Source: CAZDET01 sp964504335
GTDB taxonomy: Bacteria; Bacteroidota; Bacteroidia; Chitinophagales; Saprospiraceae
Length of the DNA: 64,000 nt
Assembly: GCA_964504335.1 (NCBI GenBank)
Contig: CAZDET010000015.1
Location: 20,984 to 84,983, forward strand
Direction: 5' to 3'
Under the pieces are notes generated by a model, which worked only from the letters and a program-made list of their open reading frames with translations, was not told the origin of the DNA and did no database searches. Below, in pieces: positions 35,401 to 43,662 of this stretch. Position 1 is the stretch's first letter; each line of letters opens with the position of its first letter. The position numbers and the translations under genes were made by a program.

Positions 35401-35866
35401 GGTTGGAGCCGAAGAGCATGTGCTCGAGGTAGACCGAAGCGATGCCCTCCCGGATTTGCCGCCGCAGGTCGGTGTGATCGCCGTTGAAGTAGACGAACAC
35501 TTTATTGCCCAGAAACTTGGCCTGGCCGGAGGTCGTTTCAAAAACCTCCTCGTTGCCGATGTTACTCTGCTTGAGGTCGGTAATGTCGGTATAGACGATT
35601 ATTTGCACCTTCTCATTGATGCGGTGCTCCAACACATTTTGCAACTGGTCGAAATCGTACTCTGCGAGTTGCACGACCGTCTGCCCGATGTTGCGGGCTT
35701 CGCCGTACCAATAAGTGATAAAGTTATCGCTTTCGTACTGAAGCCATTCGTCAAAATCGCGGTGGTACTGAACCCGATTCTTGCCGAAACTTTCCCGGTT
35801 GGTCTGGCCGAAGACGAGAGAAGCTGTCAGCGTACAGCACAAGAGCAATATAAAAATACGAGACAT
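32420..35866 (-). CDS. Exported peptidase-like/TolB-propeller/Omp85-like barrel fusion
   Basis: 1148 residues from the ATG at 35866; a TTG at 35893 is possible but lies inside the predicted 5' UTR. Signal peptide (about 1-22, VFG/QT). Residues 30-290 resemble a peptidase-MA-like domain (WLQYESDNFITYWYGEARN; LPDWFKAGLLAYIGRSWS), but REGIASVYLEH replaces HExxH, so it is probably inactive. Residues 300-580 form a TolB/WD40-like propeller (VTQVKLSPDGQRVVYVTNDIGKYRVYLQ). The last 390 residues read as an outer-membrane barrel of the Omp85 type ending in HLSLGLDF. Similar Bacteroidota proteins are annotated TolB-like; the task of the whole chain is unknown. A good promoter precedes it. Confidence 0.82.
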   Translation of the reverse strand: MSRIFILLLCCTLTASLVFGQTNRESFGKNRVQYHRDFDEWLQYESDNFITYWYGEARNIGQTVVQLAEYDFDQLQNVLEHRINEKVQIIVYTDITDLKQSNIGNEEVFETTSGQAKFLGNKVFVYFNGDHTDLRRQIREGIASVYLEHMLFGSNLQEVVQNAVLMNLPDWFKAGLLAYIGRSWSVESDTRLRQLLLSGEYETFEELSEEFPRLAGHAFWYYIAQNFGEATVSNLLYLTRINRSVESGFLYVLGSPYEVVLFNWRDFFLQRYREDLLGRQAPTGQEIEVKNRKQLPVTQVKLSPDGQRVVYVTNDIGKYRVYLQEVATGERKIIHKGGFRNALQATDYNYPLLAWNPSGYEIAILYEQRDQPKLMRYDLQTGKDVTEDLSTEYHRVYSMDYVNPSTLVYSATVRGFSDIFLYYPQTRQSQRITNDFYDDLDARAVRIRGRSGIVFASNRIDSLVKPQRLDTILPIKTFDLFYYDIENKPGEFVRITHTPLANERNPIAIDSTWFGYLTDQSGIYNRAVGYLEDYIHHYEQRIYLQGGDEIVLHADSSLEMLDTTLIDSIEVYPIVKERAVTHNATNVNSSMLSQHTAPRVKQVLEVYRDAERFYLYKKRIDVDTFQNPPPTAYQISRGIAYELIEEISEADTLSAVEQQGEDQQVPPTLEIDIDNYLFQSQFDDQAPPPAIIKNTDEITEIPTQQAPLNRNVPREQISDPEDRTVYKFRPGRIVPYRLQFRLDYITFTADNNYLFQGLDSYSAAGSDNAFNALPIGLLLKGSVKDLFEDYVIDGGIRIPTTFDGTEYFLIYHDRKRRLDKYYALYRRNTRLDDERLARGGRIENNTLLGQFGVRYPLDIFRSLRATFTLRRDRVQPLVTDRRTLETDPLQNDQRIGLRLEYVFDNTLQKDLNILNGTRYKIFAEVFKTFSINTDDGFQADFGGGYLGYLGFDARHYLPLDKRSILAFRAAGGTTFGTQRILFILGGTDNWIFPEQNTSIPQPTDPAFAFRKLENGIRGFDINIRNGSTFLLGNSELRVPIFQYFSRRIRSPFFRNFQVVGFFDIGTAWVGSDPFSEENPLNTTTYPQTPQNNPVVVRVTRFRDPVVIGYGGGLRTTLFGYFVRLDYAWGIETRRVQDPKIHLSLGLDF

Positions 35867-35915
35867 ACAAGTTGCTTTACCAAACAAAGACAAGGTGAAG
35901 GAAGCGGTTGTTTAG

Positions 35916-35950
35916 CAAACGTATATTTTTGCGTCCGGTCGTCGGGCAAA
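35916..35950 (-). promoter_or_regulatory. Promoter of the TolB-Omp85 gene
   Basis: On the minus strand TTTG (35947-35950), a 23-nt spacer, then TACGTTTG (35916-35923). Both elements match the Bacteroidota -33/-7 consensus. Transcription would begin near 35909, leaving a leader of about 43 nt before the ATG at 35866. This supports the chosen start over the TTG at 35893. Confidence 0.6.
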
Positions 35951-36026
35951 ATACATCGTGGGTAATACCAATGATATTAAGATACGATTTTTTCCGCCCG
36001 GCCAAGTGTATCAAATTGTAGAAAGT

Positions 36027-36665
36027 ATGACAGAAGTGGCCGTCTTGACCTTTAATCCCTTCCAGGAAAACACCTATATAGTATACGATCAAACCAGGGA
36101 GTGTGTTATCATCGACCCCGGATGTTGGTCGGAAGAAGAGCGCCGGGCGCTCGATCGGGCCATTTCGGAGCGAGGGCTTCGGCCGGTACGGCTACTGAAT
36201 ACGCATTGCCACCTGGATCACATATTCGGAAATCAATACGTCGCAGCTACGTACCAACTGGAGTTGGAAGCCCATCAGTTGGAAGCTCCAATCTTGGAGA
36301 TTGCTCCTCAATTGGCGGTGATGTACGGTATGCCGCCAATGGAGCCCAGCCCGCCCATCGCGCACTTTCTGAACGAGGGCGAAACGGTTTCATTCGGCGC
36401 GACCGAGCTGGAAATCCTCCTGACACCAGGCCATTCTCCCGGCAGTATTTGCTTTTACTGTCGGCAGGAAGGATTCCTGATCGGCGGCGACGTCCTGTTT
36501 CACCGTAGCATCGGCCGCACCGACCTTCCCGGCGGCGATCACGACACGCTCATCGGCTCCATCCTCACCAAACTCATGCCGCTACCGGACGATACGATTG
36601 TCTATTCCGGCCATGGCCCTCAAACCACCATCGGTGAAGAACGGGCAGAAAACCCATTTTTATGA
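36027..36665 (+). CDS. MBL-fold hydrolase, glyoxalase II-like
   Basis: 212 residues from the ATG at 36027; the frame is open to 35958 but the added residues are not conserved. Metal motif THCHLDHIFGN, a second His in TPGHSPGS, Asp in GGDVLFHRSIGRTDLPGGD and a terminal His in GHGPQTTIGEE give a complete dinuclear zinc site of the hydroxyacylglutathione-hydrolase-like family. Likely a cytoplasmic thioester hydrolase; the substrate is uncertain. Confidence 0.93.
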   Translation: MTEVAVLTFNPFQENTYIVYDQTRECVIIDPGCWSEEERRALDRAISERGLRPVRLLNTHCHLDHIFGNQYVAATYQLELEAHQLEAPILEIAPQLAVMYGMPPMEPSPPIAHFLNEGETVSFGATELEILLTPGHSPGSICFYCRQEGFLIGGDVLFHRSIGRTDLPGGDHDTLIGSILTKLMPLPDDTIVYSGHGPQTTIGEERAENPFL

Positions 36666-36867
36666 ATGGGACCATTTTGGTATACTTGTTGCTCGTTTTC
36701 GAAAGATATACGACCACCTCAATGCCACCTGGCCATATACATGCCTAACTGAAAGTCTTCCCGGTAAGGCAGCGAATTCCAAGCCTGATGCGCCGATTTT
36801 AAAAACCATAAAGAGCTTGTCCGTTTTTATACACAAATCTCATCTGATTAAATTAAACAAATTCGAC

Positions 36868-37677
36868 ATGTTTAAGCGAATCTTGACGCTCACTCTATTT
36901 GCAATGCTGGCGATAATGGGTCTGCAGGCTCAGGAAGAGGCTTCGGCTGTTAGCCTGTACAACGACGGTTTGGAAAAAGCAAAGTCCGGCGAATTTGAGT
37001 CAGCTATCGAATTGCTGGAGCAGGCCATCGAAAAGGCCGATCCGGAAAACGAAACCGAAGCTAAAGTCGTGCGGCTTGCTAAGGCAAATGGCTCTCGCGC
37101 TGCGTATGCCTTGGGCACCAAGCAGTTGAAGGCCAAGGACTACGATGCGGCCCTCGCAGGCTTCCAGAAGGGCGTTGCCATGAACGAAAAATACTACGGC
37201 AATTATCGCGGTATTGCCCAATCGTACGAAGGCCAGGACAAAATCGCCGAGGCCATTCCTTATTACGTCAAGGCCGGCCAACTGGCCGCAAACGACAAGA
37301 AAGCCGCCGACAAGGCCGACTCTTACCTGGCAAAGGCAGAAAACCTCGTAGCGATCGCCTGGGGCAACAGCGAGTGGGACAATGTAATGGCCTTCGCTGG
37401 CGCACTATTCGAAGCCGGTCACGAAACCGCAGATGCCTACTATTACCTGGCTACTGCTCATAATGCAAAGGGTGACTCCCAGAAGGCGGTGGAAATGGTT
37501 GATAAAGCTATCGCAATGGCCGAAGGAAACCCGAGCAAATATTACTTCAAGAAGGGAGAAGCGCTCGAAGCGGCCGGTCAGAAAGAAGCAGCCGTGGAAG
37601 CCTACAAGCAGGTAACCTCCGAAAAGTACGCCGAGCAGGCAAAGTACAAGGTTACAGAATTGAGTGGCGGTAAGTAG
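36868..37677 (+). CDS. Secreted TPR-repeat protein
   Basis: 269 residues from the ATG at 36868, which gives a signal peptide (MFKRILTLTLFAMLAIMGLQAQ). The mature part is a lysine- and alanine-rich TPR array (SLYNDGLEKAKSGEFESAIELLEQAIEKA; GFQKGVAMNEKYYGNYRGIAQSYEGQDKIAEAIPYYVKAG; and two more). The codon choice is richer in GAA/AAG than in the neighbouring genes, which suggests good expression. The 200-bp AT-rich upstream region likely holds its promoter. Periplasmic scaffold; function unknown. Confidence 0.85.
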   Translation: MFKRILTLTLFAMLAIMGLQAQEEASAVSLYNDGLEKAKSGEFESAIELLEQAIEKADPENETEAKVVRLAKANGSRAAYALGTKQLKAKDYDAALAGFQKGVAMNEKYYGNYRGIAQSYEGQDKIAEAIPYYVKAGQLAANDKKAADKADSYLAKAENLVAIAWGNSEWDNVMAFAGALFEAGHETADAYYYLATAHNAKGDSQKAVEMVDKAIAMAEGNPSKYYFKKGEALEAAGQKEAAVEAYKQVTSEKYAEQAKYKVTELSGGK

Positions 37678-37699
37678 CGATCGCTTCTGAGAAACGATG

Positions 37700-37732
37700 G
37701 GTTGAGGTTGAGTTATCTTCTCAACCTCAATC
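37700..37732. terminator. Bidirectional hairpin between convergent genes
   Basis: A 13-bp stem (arms 37700-37712 and 37720-37732, one G-T wobble) with a 7-nt loop, between the TPR and SDR genes. The arms are made of GTTGAG units and share CTCAACCTCAA with the repeat at 9598-9615. It can fold on both strands and may end both transcripts, though no long T-run follows. Confidence 0.6.
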
Positions 37733-37744
37733 TTGTGGTTCATT

Positions 37745-38776
37745 CTATTCCTTCCGATTCCGATTGCGCAGCAGGGCCGCTGCTCCAAACAGCAGGCCGG
37801 CCAGGGCGGTAGCCCCCACTGCCCGGTAGGTATCGATCGTTAGAGATACTGCCTGGCGGCGCGCATGCCGATCGTAGCGGCCGCGGGCACCGTGATCGCC
37901 CGGTGCGGGTTCCCATAGGTTGGTAGCGTGCTCCGGTTCTGCCAAGTCGGCTCTTTTCGGTGGGTTGTCCGGCTCCGAGCGGCCGAGTAAGCGCCCCATT
38001 TGACGTCCGATCCAGGAGCGTCGATCGATGCCGGGAAGGACCTGTAATCCGATGAAGTATTCTTTCCCGCCTCCCGAAGCAGCTCGGGCGATGGCCCGCG
38101 CAGCGACGTCGGGTTGGTACACTACGCCCGTTGGAGCGGTAGCGTAAACGGTTCGGTTGGAGAGGAGTTCGTGTCGCGGGGTATTCAGTGCGGGAAGGTG
38201 AATCAGCGACAAACTGACTCCCCGGTGGCTACCGGCTAATTCTTGCCGCAGGCTGTCGTAAAAACCCTTTAGTCCCGATTTGGCCCCGGCGTAGGCGGTC
38301 TGGAAGCGGAGCCCTTTCCCCACGGCCTGATCGCTGATCAGTACGATGTGTCCGCGTTGGCGTTCGATCATGCGCCGCAGCGCTACCTGGGTGCCGTACA
38401 CGGCTCCGAGGTAAGCCACTTCCGTAACCCGCTGGAATTCGGCAGGTTGTAGCTGGGTAAAGGGGGCGACTACGCTGACACTTGCGTTGTTGATCCACAC
38501 ATCGATGGGGCCAAATTGCGCTTCTATTTGTTTGGCGGCGGCTTCCAGTTGCTCCCAGTGGGCTACATCGGTTGGGATGACCATGGCCTGCCCGCCGAGT
38601 TGGATGGCCTCCTGGCGGGCCGCCTCCAAGCCGTCGGGGTTACGGGCCAGCAGGCCGATCCGGGCCCGCTGCCGGCCGTACTCACGTACGAGTGCCCGCC
38701 CCAATCCGGCAGAAGCTCCGGTAATGACCACGACCTGACCTTCCCGGAAATACGGTTGCCCGACTTGATCCGACAT
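37745..38776 (-). CDS. Short-chain dehydrogenase/reductase with C-terminal membrane helix
   Basis: 343 residues: Rossmann start VVVITGASAGLGRALVREYG, NNAS motif, catalytic Ser in VLISDQ and YAGAK (YxxxK). Residues 1-250 are a classical SDR. A linker with charged, proline-rich sequence follows, and one hydrophobic helix (about 318-337, AVGATALAGLLFGAAALL) ends in a basic tail, so the enzyme is probably tethered to the membrane. Such SDRs act on quinone-, lipid- or sterol-like substrates; the exact one is unknown. Confidence 0.9.
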   Translation of the reverse strand: MSDQVGQPYFREGQVVVITGASAGLGRALVREYGRQRARIGLLARNPDGLEAARQEAIQLGGQAMVIPTDVAHWEQLEAAAKQIEAQFGPIDVWINNASVSVVAPFTQLQPAEFQRVTEVAYLGAVYGTQVALRRMIERQRGHIVLISDQAVGKGLRFQTAYAGAKSGLKGFYDSLRQELAGSHRGVSLSLIHLPALNTPRHELLSNRTVYATAPTGVVYQPDVAARAIARAASGGGKEYFIGLQVLPGIDRRSWIGRQMGRLLGRSEPDNPPKRADLAEPEHATNLWEPAPGDHGARGRYDRHARRQAVSLTIDTYRAVGATALAGLLFGAAALLRNRNRKE

Positions 38777-38888
38777 ACATTGCTTTTTATAGAGAACCAG
38801 TCAGATTGGGAGAGGTTTGAGGATATTCTGACAACTCAACGGAGGCGGTTAAGGTTACCTCTGAGCCATTATCAAAAGACAACGGGCC

Positions 38889-40391
38889 ATGCGTCAAGCA
38901 GTACAGATTGTTTGGTTGAAGCGCGACCTCCGGTTGCGCGATCACGCGCCGTTGGCTGCTGCCGCCGAGGGTTCGGCTCCCGTGCTTCTCCTCTACTGTT
39001 TTGAGCCCGAATTGGTCGCCAATCCCCATTACAGCGAACGGCACTGGCGGTTCATTTACGAAAGTCTGGTCGATCTCAACCGGCAGCTCGAACCGCTGGG
39101 AGGGCAGGTGTTGATATGCCACCACACGGTCGTACCGACGTTACAGTGGCTGCACCGGCATTTCCGAATCCAGGCCCTTTTCAGCCATCAGGAAACCGGC
39201 ATGAAAGTCACTTTTGACCGAGACCGGGCTGTGCGAGCCTTTTGCCGCGAACGACATATTTCCTGGCGGGAGTTTCCGCAGGATGGAGTCATCCGGGGGC
39301 GCAAGCACCGCGATGGATTTCGGGCTTCAGTAAACGCATTTCTGCAACGTCCTCCCATTTCGGTACCGCTTTCGCAACTGCGCTTTGCTCCGCTACCCGA
39401 TGAGGCGTTTCCGGGAGTACCGATTCCCGATAAATGGAAAACCTATCAACCACCGTTCCAACCGGGCGGGGAGCGCAAGGCGTGGCAATACCTGGATAGC
39501 TTTCTGCGCGAGCGGGGGCGAAGTTACACCCGGCAACTCTCCAAGCCGGCGCCCAGCCGGTACTCCTGCAGTCGGATTAGCCCGTATTTGGCCTACGGAA
39601 ATATCAGCCTGCGCGAGCTGTGGCAGTGGTCGTTCCGATCGGCGGGCGGCCAACAATTGGCTACCGAGCTGGAGCGCTTTCGCGAGCGGACCTGGTGGCG
39701 CACGCACTACCTGCAAAAACTCGAAGCGGAATGGCAAATCGAATTCGAGCCGATCAACCGCAATTTGCACCGGCTGAACCGGCAGGTTGATCCGGAGTTC
39801 TTTCGTGCCTGGATGGAGGGGCATACCGGGTTTCCGATGGTCGATGCCAGCATGCGTTGTTTGCAAGCCACCGGCTGGCTCAACTTTCGGATGCGGGCGA
39901 TGCTCGTGACCTTTGCCTCCTATGCCCTCTGGCAGCCGTTTCGACCGATTGCGGAAGTTCTGGCCCGGCTCTTTCTCGATTTCGAACCGGGGATTCACTT
40001 TCCGCAGATACAGATGCAGGCGGGCCTGACCGGCTATCATCCGCTGCGCATTTTCAGCCCGATCATTCAGGGAGAACAACACGATGCCGACGGGGCATTC
40101 GTGCATCGGTGGGTACCGGAATTGCGGGCCGTGCCGCCTCCCTATTGCCATTACCCCTGGCGGCTGACGCCGCTGGAGCGGGGCCTCTACCGCATCGAGT
40201 TGGGGCGGGATTATCCGGCTCCGATAGTTGATTACGAGACCGTCATTCGAGCGGCAAAGGAGCGCTACTGGGCGGTCCGGCAGGAGCCGGCTACCCGGGC
40301 ATTGCTGCCCGCAATTTGGCGTACTCATTGCATGGCCGAAAATGAGGCCGAATACCGAAAAGAGTTGGCACGAACTGCTATGCCGGATTGA
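38889..40391 (+). CDS. Cryptochrome/photolyase-family protein with divergent flavin site
   Basis: 500 residues: N-terminal photolyase domain (VQIVWLKRDLRLRDHAPL), then the FAD-binding helical domain with SCSRISPYLAYGNISLRELW, GHTGFPMVDASMRCLQATGWLNFRMRAML and IFSPIIQGEQHDADGAFVHRWVPEL. In place of the usual NxxGGWQW segment it reads HFPQIQMQAG, so the flavin-contacting Asn and the proximal Trp of the electron-transfer triad are absent. Similar QxQMQAG proteins occur widely in Bacteroidota. It is probably a light-activated DNA-repair or signalling protein, but classic CPD photolyase activity cannot be assumed. Confidence 0.88.
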   Translation: MRQAVQIVWLKRDLRLRDHAPLAAAAEGSAPVLLLYCFEPELVANPHYSERHWRFIYESLVDLNRQLEPLGGQVLICHHTVVPTLQWLHRHFRIQALFSHQETGMKVTFDRDRAVRAFCRERHISWREFPQDGVIRGRKHRDGFRASVNAFLQRPPISVPLSQLRFAPLPDEAFPGVPIPDKWKTYQPPFQPGGERKAWQYLDSFLRERGRSYTRQLSKPAPSRYSCSRISPYLAYGNISLRELWQWSFRSAGGQQLATELERFRERTWWRTHYLQKLEAEWQIEFEPINRNLHRLNRQVDPEFFRAWMEGHTGFPMVDASMRCLQATGWLNFRMRAMLVTFASYALWQPFRPIAEVLARLFLDFEPGIHFPQIQMQAGLTGYHPLRIFSPIIQGEQHDADGAFVHRWVPELRAVPPPYCHYPWRLTPLERGLYRIELGRDYPAPIVDYETVIRAAKERYWAVRQEPATRALLPAIWRTHCMAENEAEYRKELARTAMPD

Positions 40392-40441
40392 TCAAAAGGC
40401 GTATTTTCCGATCCTATTGCTTTATTCGTGACTACCCAAAC

Positions 40442-41176
40442 ATGCATTATTCGAATCGCCCCATTCGAGAAACGGCTTACTTTGAGGCTTACGCCCACTA
40501 CTATCATGTAGAGGAAGCGACCGGTCTGGCCGATTTGCTCGAAGCCTCCAATATTCCCTACCTCCTGGAAAAAACCAGTCAGTTGCTCGATGCTACGATC
40601 GTCGGGGAAGGCAACTACCCGCCCTATGTCCTGAAAGTACCTTTCGATCAGTTTTTGACGGTAGATCGACTGTTGCAGTCCGAAGTGCGGGAGCAAATTG
40701 CCCAGGAGGGAGTGCCATCCGATTATTACTTACGGGAGTTTTCGAATGAAGACCTCCTGGCTATTCTAAAGGAACCGGATGACTGGAGCGTCCAGGATAT
40801 TGTAATTGCCCGTTTTCTACTGACCGAGCGCGGGGAGGAAGTGTCGGAGTCGAGTTTTCGATCGATGCGTTCTCAGCGGCTTGAGCAAATCAAGCGGGCC
40901 GAGCAATCGGCACCCATGTTATTGCCAGTGGGCTATGTGGTCGGAATCGTCGGTAGTTTTTTCTTTCCACTACTGGCAGTGGTCGTGGGAATGGGAATTG
41001 GCTGGTCGCTCTACGCCTTCCGGGATACCGCTCCCGATGGGCAGCGGTATTACCGCTACGCACCGGGAGTTCGACGGCAGGGCCTGTGGATTATTGGGCT
41101 GTCCATCCTGTCCTGCCTGATCGGTATCTGGTACTGGGGGGAATTGCTGATCGTGGATTTTGTCAGCTTTACCTAA
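40442..41176 (+). CDS. Membrane-anchored protein with N-terminal soluble domain, unknown function
   Basis: 244 residues from the ATG at 40442; a TTG at 40388 would add 18 residues that overlap the photolyase end. A soluble domain (1-165) contains EEATGLADLLEASNIPYLLEK, reminiscent of signal-transducing PII-like or DUF2007 folds, followed by an acidic helix. Two membrane helices (about 175-200 and 218-238) close the protein. I do not recognise a named family. Its stop overlaps the convergent YqeY gene by 4 bp. Confidence 0.7.
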   Translation: MHYSNRPIRETAYFEAYAHYYHVEEATGLADLLEASNIPYLLEKTSQLLDATIVGEGNYPPYVLKVPFDQFLTVDRLLQSEVREQIAQEGVPSDYYLREFSNEDLLAILKEPDDWSVQDIVIARFLLTERGEEVSESSFRSMRSQRLEQIKRAEQSAPMLLPVGYVVGIVGSFFFPLLAVVVGMGIGWSLYAFRDTAPDGQRYYRYAPGVRRQGLWIIGLSILSCLIGIWYWGELLIVDFVSFT

Positions 41177-41622
41177 GCGAGCTGCTTTTTGACTTCTGCC
41201 GAAATCGCTTTGCCTTCGGCCTGTCCGGCTAGTTCTTTACTGGCTACGCCCATGACCTTGCCCATGTCTTTCATGCTGCTGGCACCGACGCGGTCGATGA
41301 TCGCCTTCACTCGGGTAGCCAGTGCTTCGGCGTCCAGTTGTTCTGGCAGGTATTTCTGAATTACCTCGATTTCCTCGCGCTCGGTAGCGGCCAGGTCTTC
41401 CCGGTTTTGTTCTTCGTAGATGCGGAGCGACTCCTGGCGCTGCTTCACGAGCTTGCTCAGAATCTGGATTTCCTTTTCCTCGCTGATGGAATCGGTGGCG
41501 CCTTCCTCGGTTTTGGCGAGCAGGATAGCGGCTTTCACGGCCCGGATTCCCCGCAGGGCGGCCTGATCTTTTGCGCGCATTGCTGTTTTGAGGTCCTGGT
41601 TGATGCGTTCCTCGAGTGTCAT
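41173..41622 (-). CDS. GatB/YqeY-domain protein
   Basis: 149 residues from the ATG at 41622; the frame remains open for about 300 bp upstream into rsmA, but that sequence is antisense-like. Typical YqeY sequence: MTLEERINQDLKTAMRAKDQAALRGIRAVKAAI, QILSKLVKQRQESLRIYEEQNREDLAATEREEIEVIQKYLPEQL and MGKVMGVASKELAGQAEGKAISAEVKKQL. This helical domain resembles the tRNA-binding tail of GatB; its role is probably tRNA-related. It follows rsmA on the same strand at 62 bp. Confidence 0.94.
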   Translation of the reverse strand: MTLEERINQDLKTAMRAKDQAALRGIRAVKAAILLAKTEEGATDSISEEKEIQILSKLVKQRQESLRIYEEQNREDLAATEREEIEVIQKYLPEQLDAEALATRVKAIIDRVGASSMKDMGKVMGVASKELAGQAEGKAISAEVKKQLA

Positions 41623-41684
41623 CCAATTGAAGTTTGACGTGTGTGATAGATACCTTGTAAAGGTCGTAAATTGGTGAAAAGGTT

Positions 41685-42464
41685 TCAGGAAGTGGTTCGA
41701 AGCGTTTGTACGCGTCGGGTGAGTTCTACGAAATCCTGCAAGGTCAACTGCTCGGGGCGATTCTGGTAAAAGGGATCTTCCATTAAATTGGCCTCCGGTA
41801 CGAGTTGTTTGATGCTGTTGCGCAGCATCTTTCGGCGCTGACCGAATGCGGCCTTCACCACTTTGCGGAACAACCGTGATTCGCTTGCCTGCACCAGCGG
41901 ACGCTCTCTGCGGACACATCGAATGACTGCCGATTGTACCTTGGGAGGCGGGTTGAAATTCCCCTTGCTGACTCCAAAGAGCATTTCTACTTCGTAGTAC
42001 ACCTGTACAAACACCCCGATCACCCCGTAGGTCTTCGATCCCGGACCGGCTACAATGCGGTCGGCAACTTCTCGCTGGAACATCCCCACCATTTCCGGAA
42101 TCCGCAGGTGGTTGTCAATCATTTTAATGAGGATCTGACTACTGATGTTGTACGGAAAATTACCGATGAGAGCAAAGGGCCCATCCAGGTATTCTTCTAC
42201 GCGTATGCGCAAAAAATTGGCACCGATAATCTCCGGAGAAAGCTCCGGGTAATGGTGTTCGAGATAAGCCACCATTTCCGGGTCGGCCTCCACGACCTTT
42301 AGCTGGTGGGGCAGTTGCAGCAGGTACTTAGTAAGCATTCCCTTTCCGGGGCCTACTTCTAATACCGACTTATAGGCATCGGGGCGGGAGAGGCTGGCGG
42401 CAATGCGCTGCGCGTACTGTTCGTTGGTGAGGAAGTGTTGTCCGTAGGATTTTTTCGCCCGCAT
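41685..42464 (-). CDS. rsmA: 16S rRNA (adenine-N6,N6) dimethyltransferase
   Basis: 259 residues from the ATG at 42464 (a GTG/ATG further upstream adds 8 residues). SAM motif I LEVGPGKGMLTKYLL, acidic motif VEADPEM, catalytic NFPYNISSQIL and the N-terminal AKKSYGQHFLT are all canonical for KsgA/RsmA, which dimethylates two adjacent adenines in the 3' loop of 16S rRNA during 30S assembly. Divergent from pdxA, a linkage common in bacteria. Confidence 0.97.
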   Translation of the reverse strand: MRAKKSYGQHFLTNEQYAQRIAASLSRPDAYKSVLEVGPGKGMLTKYLLQLPHQLKVVEADPEMVAYLEHHYPELSPEIIGANFLRIRVEEYLDGPFALIGNFPYNISSQILIKMIDNHLRIPEMVGMFQREVADRIVAGPGSKTYGVIGVFVQVYYEVEMLFGVSKGNFNPPPKVQSAVIRCVRRERPLVQASESRLFRKVVKAAFGQRRKMLRNSIKQLVPEANLMEDPFYQNRPEQLTLQDFVELTRRVQTLRTTS

Positions 42465-42550
42465 GCCCGAAAGTAAGTTATTGCTCAATTAGTCTGTTGG
42501 TATTGTCACTGGGTAATCAACCAAATATTATGCCTATGCGTAATTGTACG

Positions 42551-42558
42551 TATGTTTG
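42551..42558 (+). promoter_or_regulatory. -7 box (TAnnTTTG type) before pdxA
   Basis: TATGTTTG fits the consensus exactly and lies 22 bp before the pdxA ATG, giving a very short leader. A TTG -33 element is not evident at the expected distance, so only the -7 part can be supported. Confidence 0.45.
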
Positions 42559-42579
42559 TTTTTCCCTTAACCACACAAT

Positions 42580-43662
42580 ATGAATAAGCCCCGAATCGGG
42601 ATTACCGTAGGAGACATCAATGGCATTGGCCTGGAAGTTATCTTGAAGAGCCTACAACACGAGAATATAACCAATTTATGTACGCCGTTGATTTACGGCT
42701 CTTCCAAGGTCGTTTCCTACCATAAAAATATCGTGGATTCCAGCTTTCAGTTTCACGCGATTAACTCGGCCGAACACGCGGATGATGCTCGGATCAACGT
42801 CGTCAATTGCTGGCGCGAGAACATCAACATCGAGCTGGGAAAACCCACCGAAGTCGGCGGGAAATGTGCCTTCCATTCACTGGATGCCGCCACCCGCGAT
42901 CTCGACCACGGATTGATTGATGCACTGGTCACCGCACCCATTAACAAAGCCGCCATGCGGCAGGTTGATTTCCCCTTTCCCGGACATACGGAATTCCTCG
43001 CCGAAAAGTTTGGCGCCCAAGACAGCCTGATGTTTATGATCAGCGAAACGCTTCGGGTCGGATTGGTAACGAATCACCTTCCCATTTCGCAGGTGGCCGC
43101 TGCCGTCAACGGGCCGCTGATCGAACAGAAAATCCAAACCATGCACCAGTGCCTGCAAATGGATTTTGGCCTGGAAAAACCAACCATCGCTGTGCTCGCC
43201 CTCAACCCCCACGCCGGCGACGGTGGTGTAATCGGGGAAGAGGATGATACCATTGTGCGCCCGGCGGTAGAGGCAGCCAAAGAAAAGGGCATTCTCGTAT
43301 TCGGCCCCTACGCCGCCGATGGCTTCTTCGGCTCCGGGCAGTACCGCAAATTCGACGCCGTGCTGGCCATGTACCACGATCAGGGACTCGTGCCCTTTAA
43401 GGCGCTGAGCTTCGGCCAGGGAGTCAATTATACGGCGGGCCTCCGCGCCATCCGTACCTCTCCCGATCATGGCACAGCCTACGATCTGGCCGGTAAGAAC
43501 ATGGCCGATCCGAAATCTTTCCAACAGGCGCTTTTCCTGGCGCTACAGATCACTAAATCCCGGGCTACGTACCTGGAGATGTACGAGAATCCACTGCAAC
43601 GACGTGCTCAACTGTCCTCGAATGAAGAAGACGATGAGGAAATCGTGGAAGATGAGGATTAA
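42580..43662 (+). CDS. pdxA: 4-hydroxythreonine-4-phosphate dehydrogenase
   Basis: 360 residues. PRIGITVGDINGIGLEVILK start, TAPINKAAM, FPGHTEFLAEKFG with a metal His, LNPHAGDGG and MYHDQGLVPFKALSFGQGVNYT with a second metal His. This is the PdxA oxidoreductase of the DXP-dependent vitamin B6 route. An acidic tail (EEDDEEIVEDED) extends past the usual end. The last 11 bp overlap the next gene, so the two are probably cotranscribed. Confidence 0.97.
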   Translation: MNKPRIGITVGDINGIGLEVILKSLQHENITNLCTPLIYGSSKVVSYHKNIVDSSFQFHAINSAEHADDARINVVNCWRENINIELGKPTEVGGKCAFHSLDAATRDLDHGLIDALVTAPINKAAMRQVDFPFPGHTEFLAEKFGAQDSLMFMISETLRVGLVTNHLPISQVAAAVNGPLIEQKIQTMHQCLQMDFGLEKPTIAVLALNPHAGDGGVIGEEDDTIVRPAVEAAKEKGILVFGPYAADGFFGSGQYRKFDAVLAMYHDQGLVPFKALSFGQGVNYTAGLRAIRTSPDHGTAYDLAGKNMADPKSFQQALFLALQITKSRATYLEMYENPLQRRAQLSSNEEDDEEIVEDED

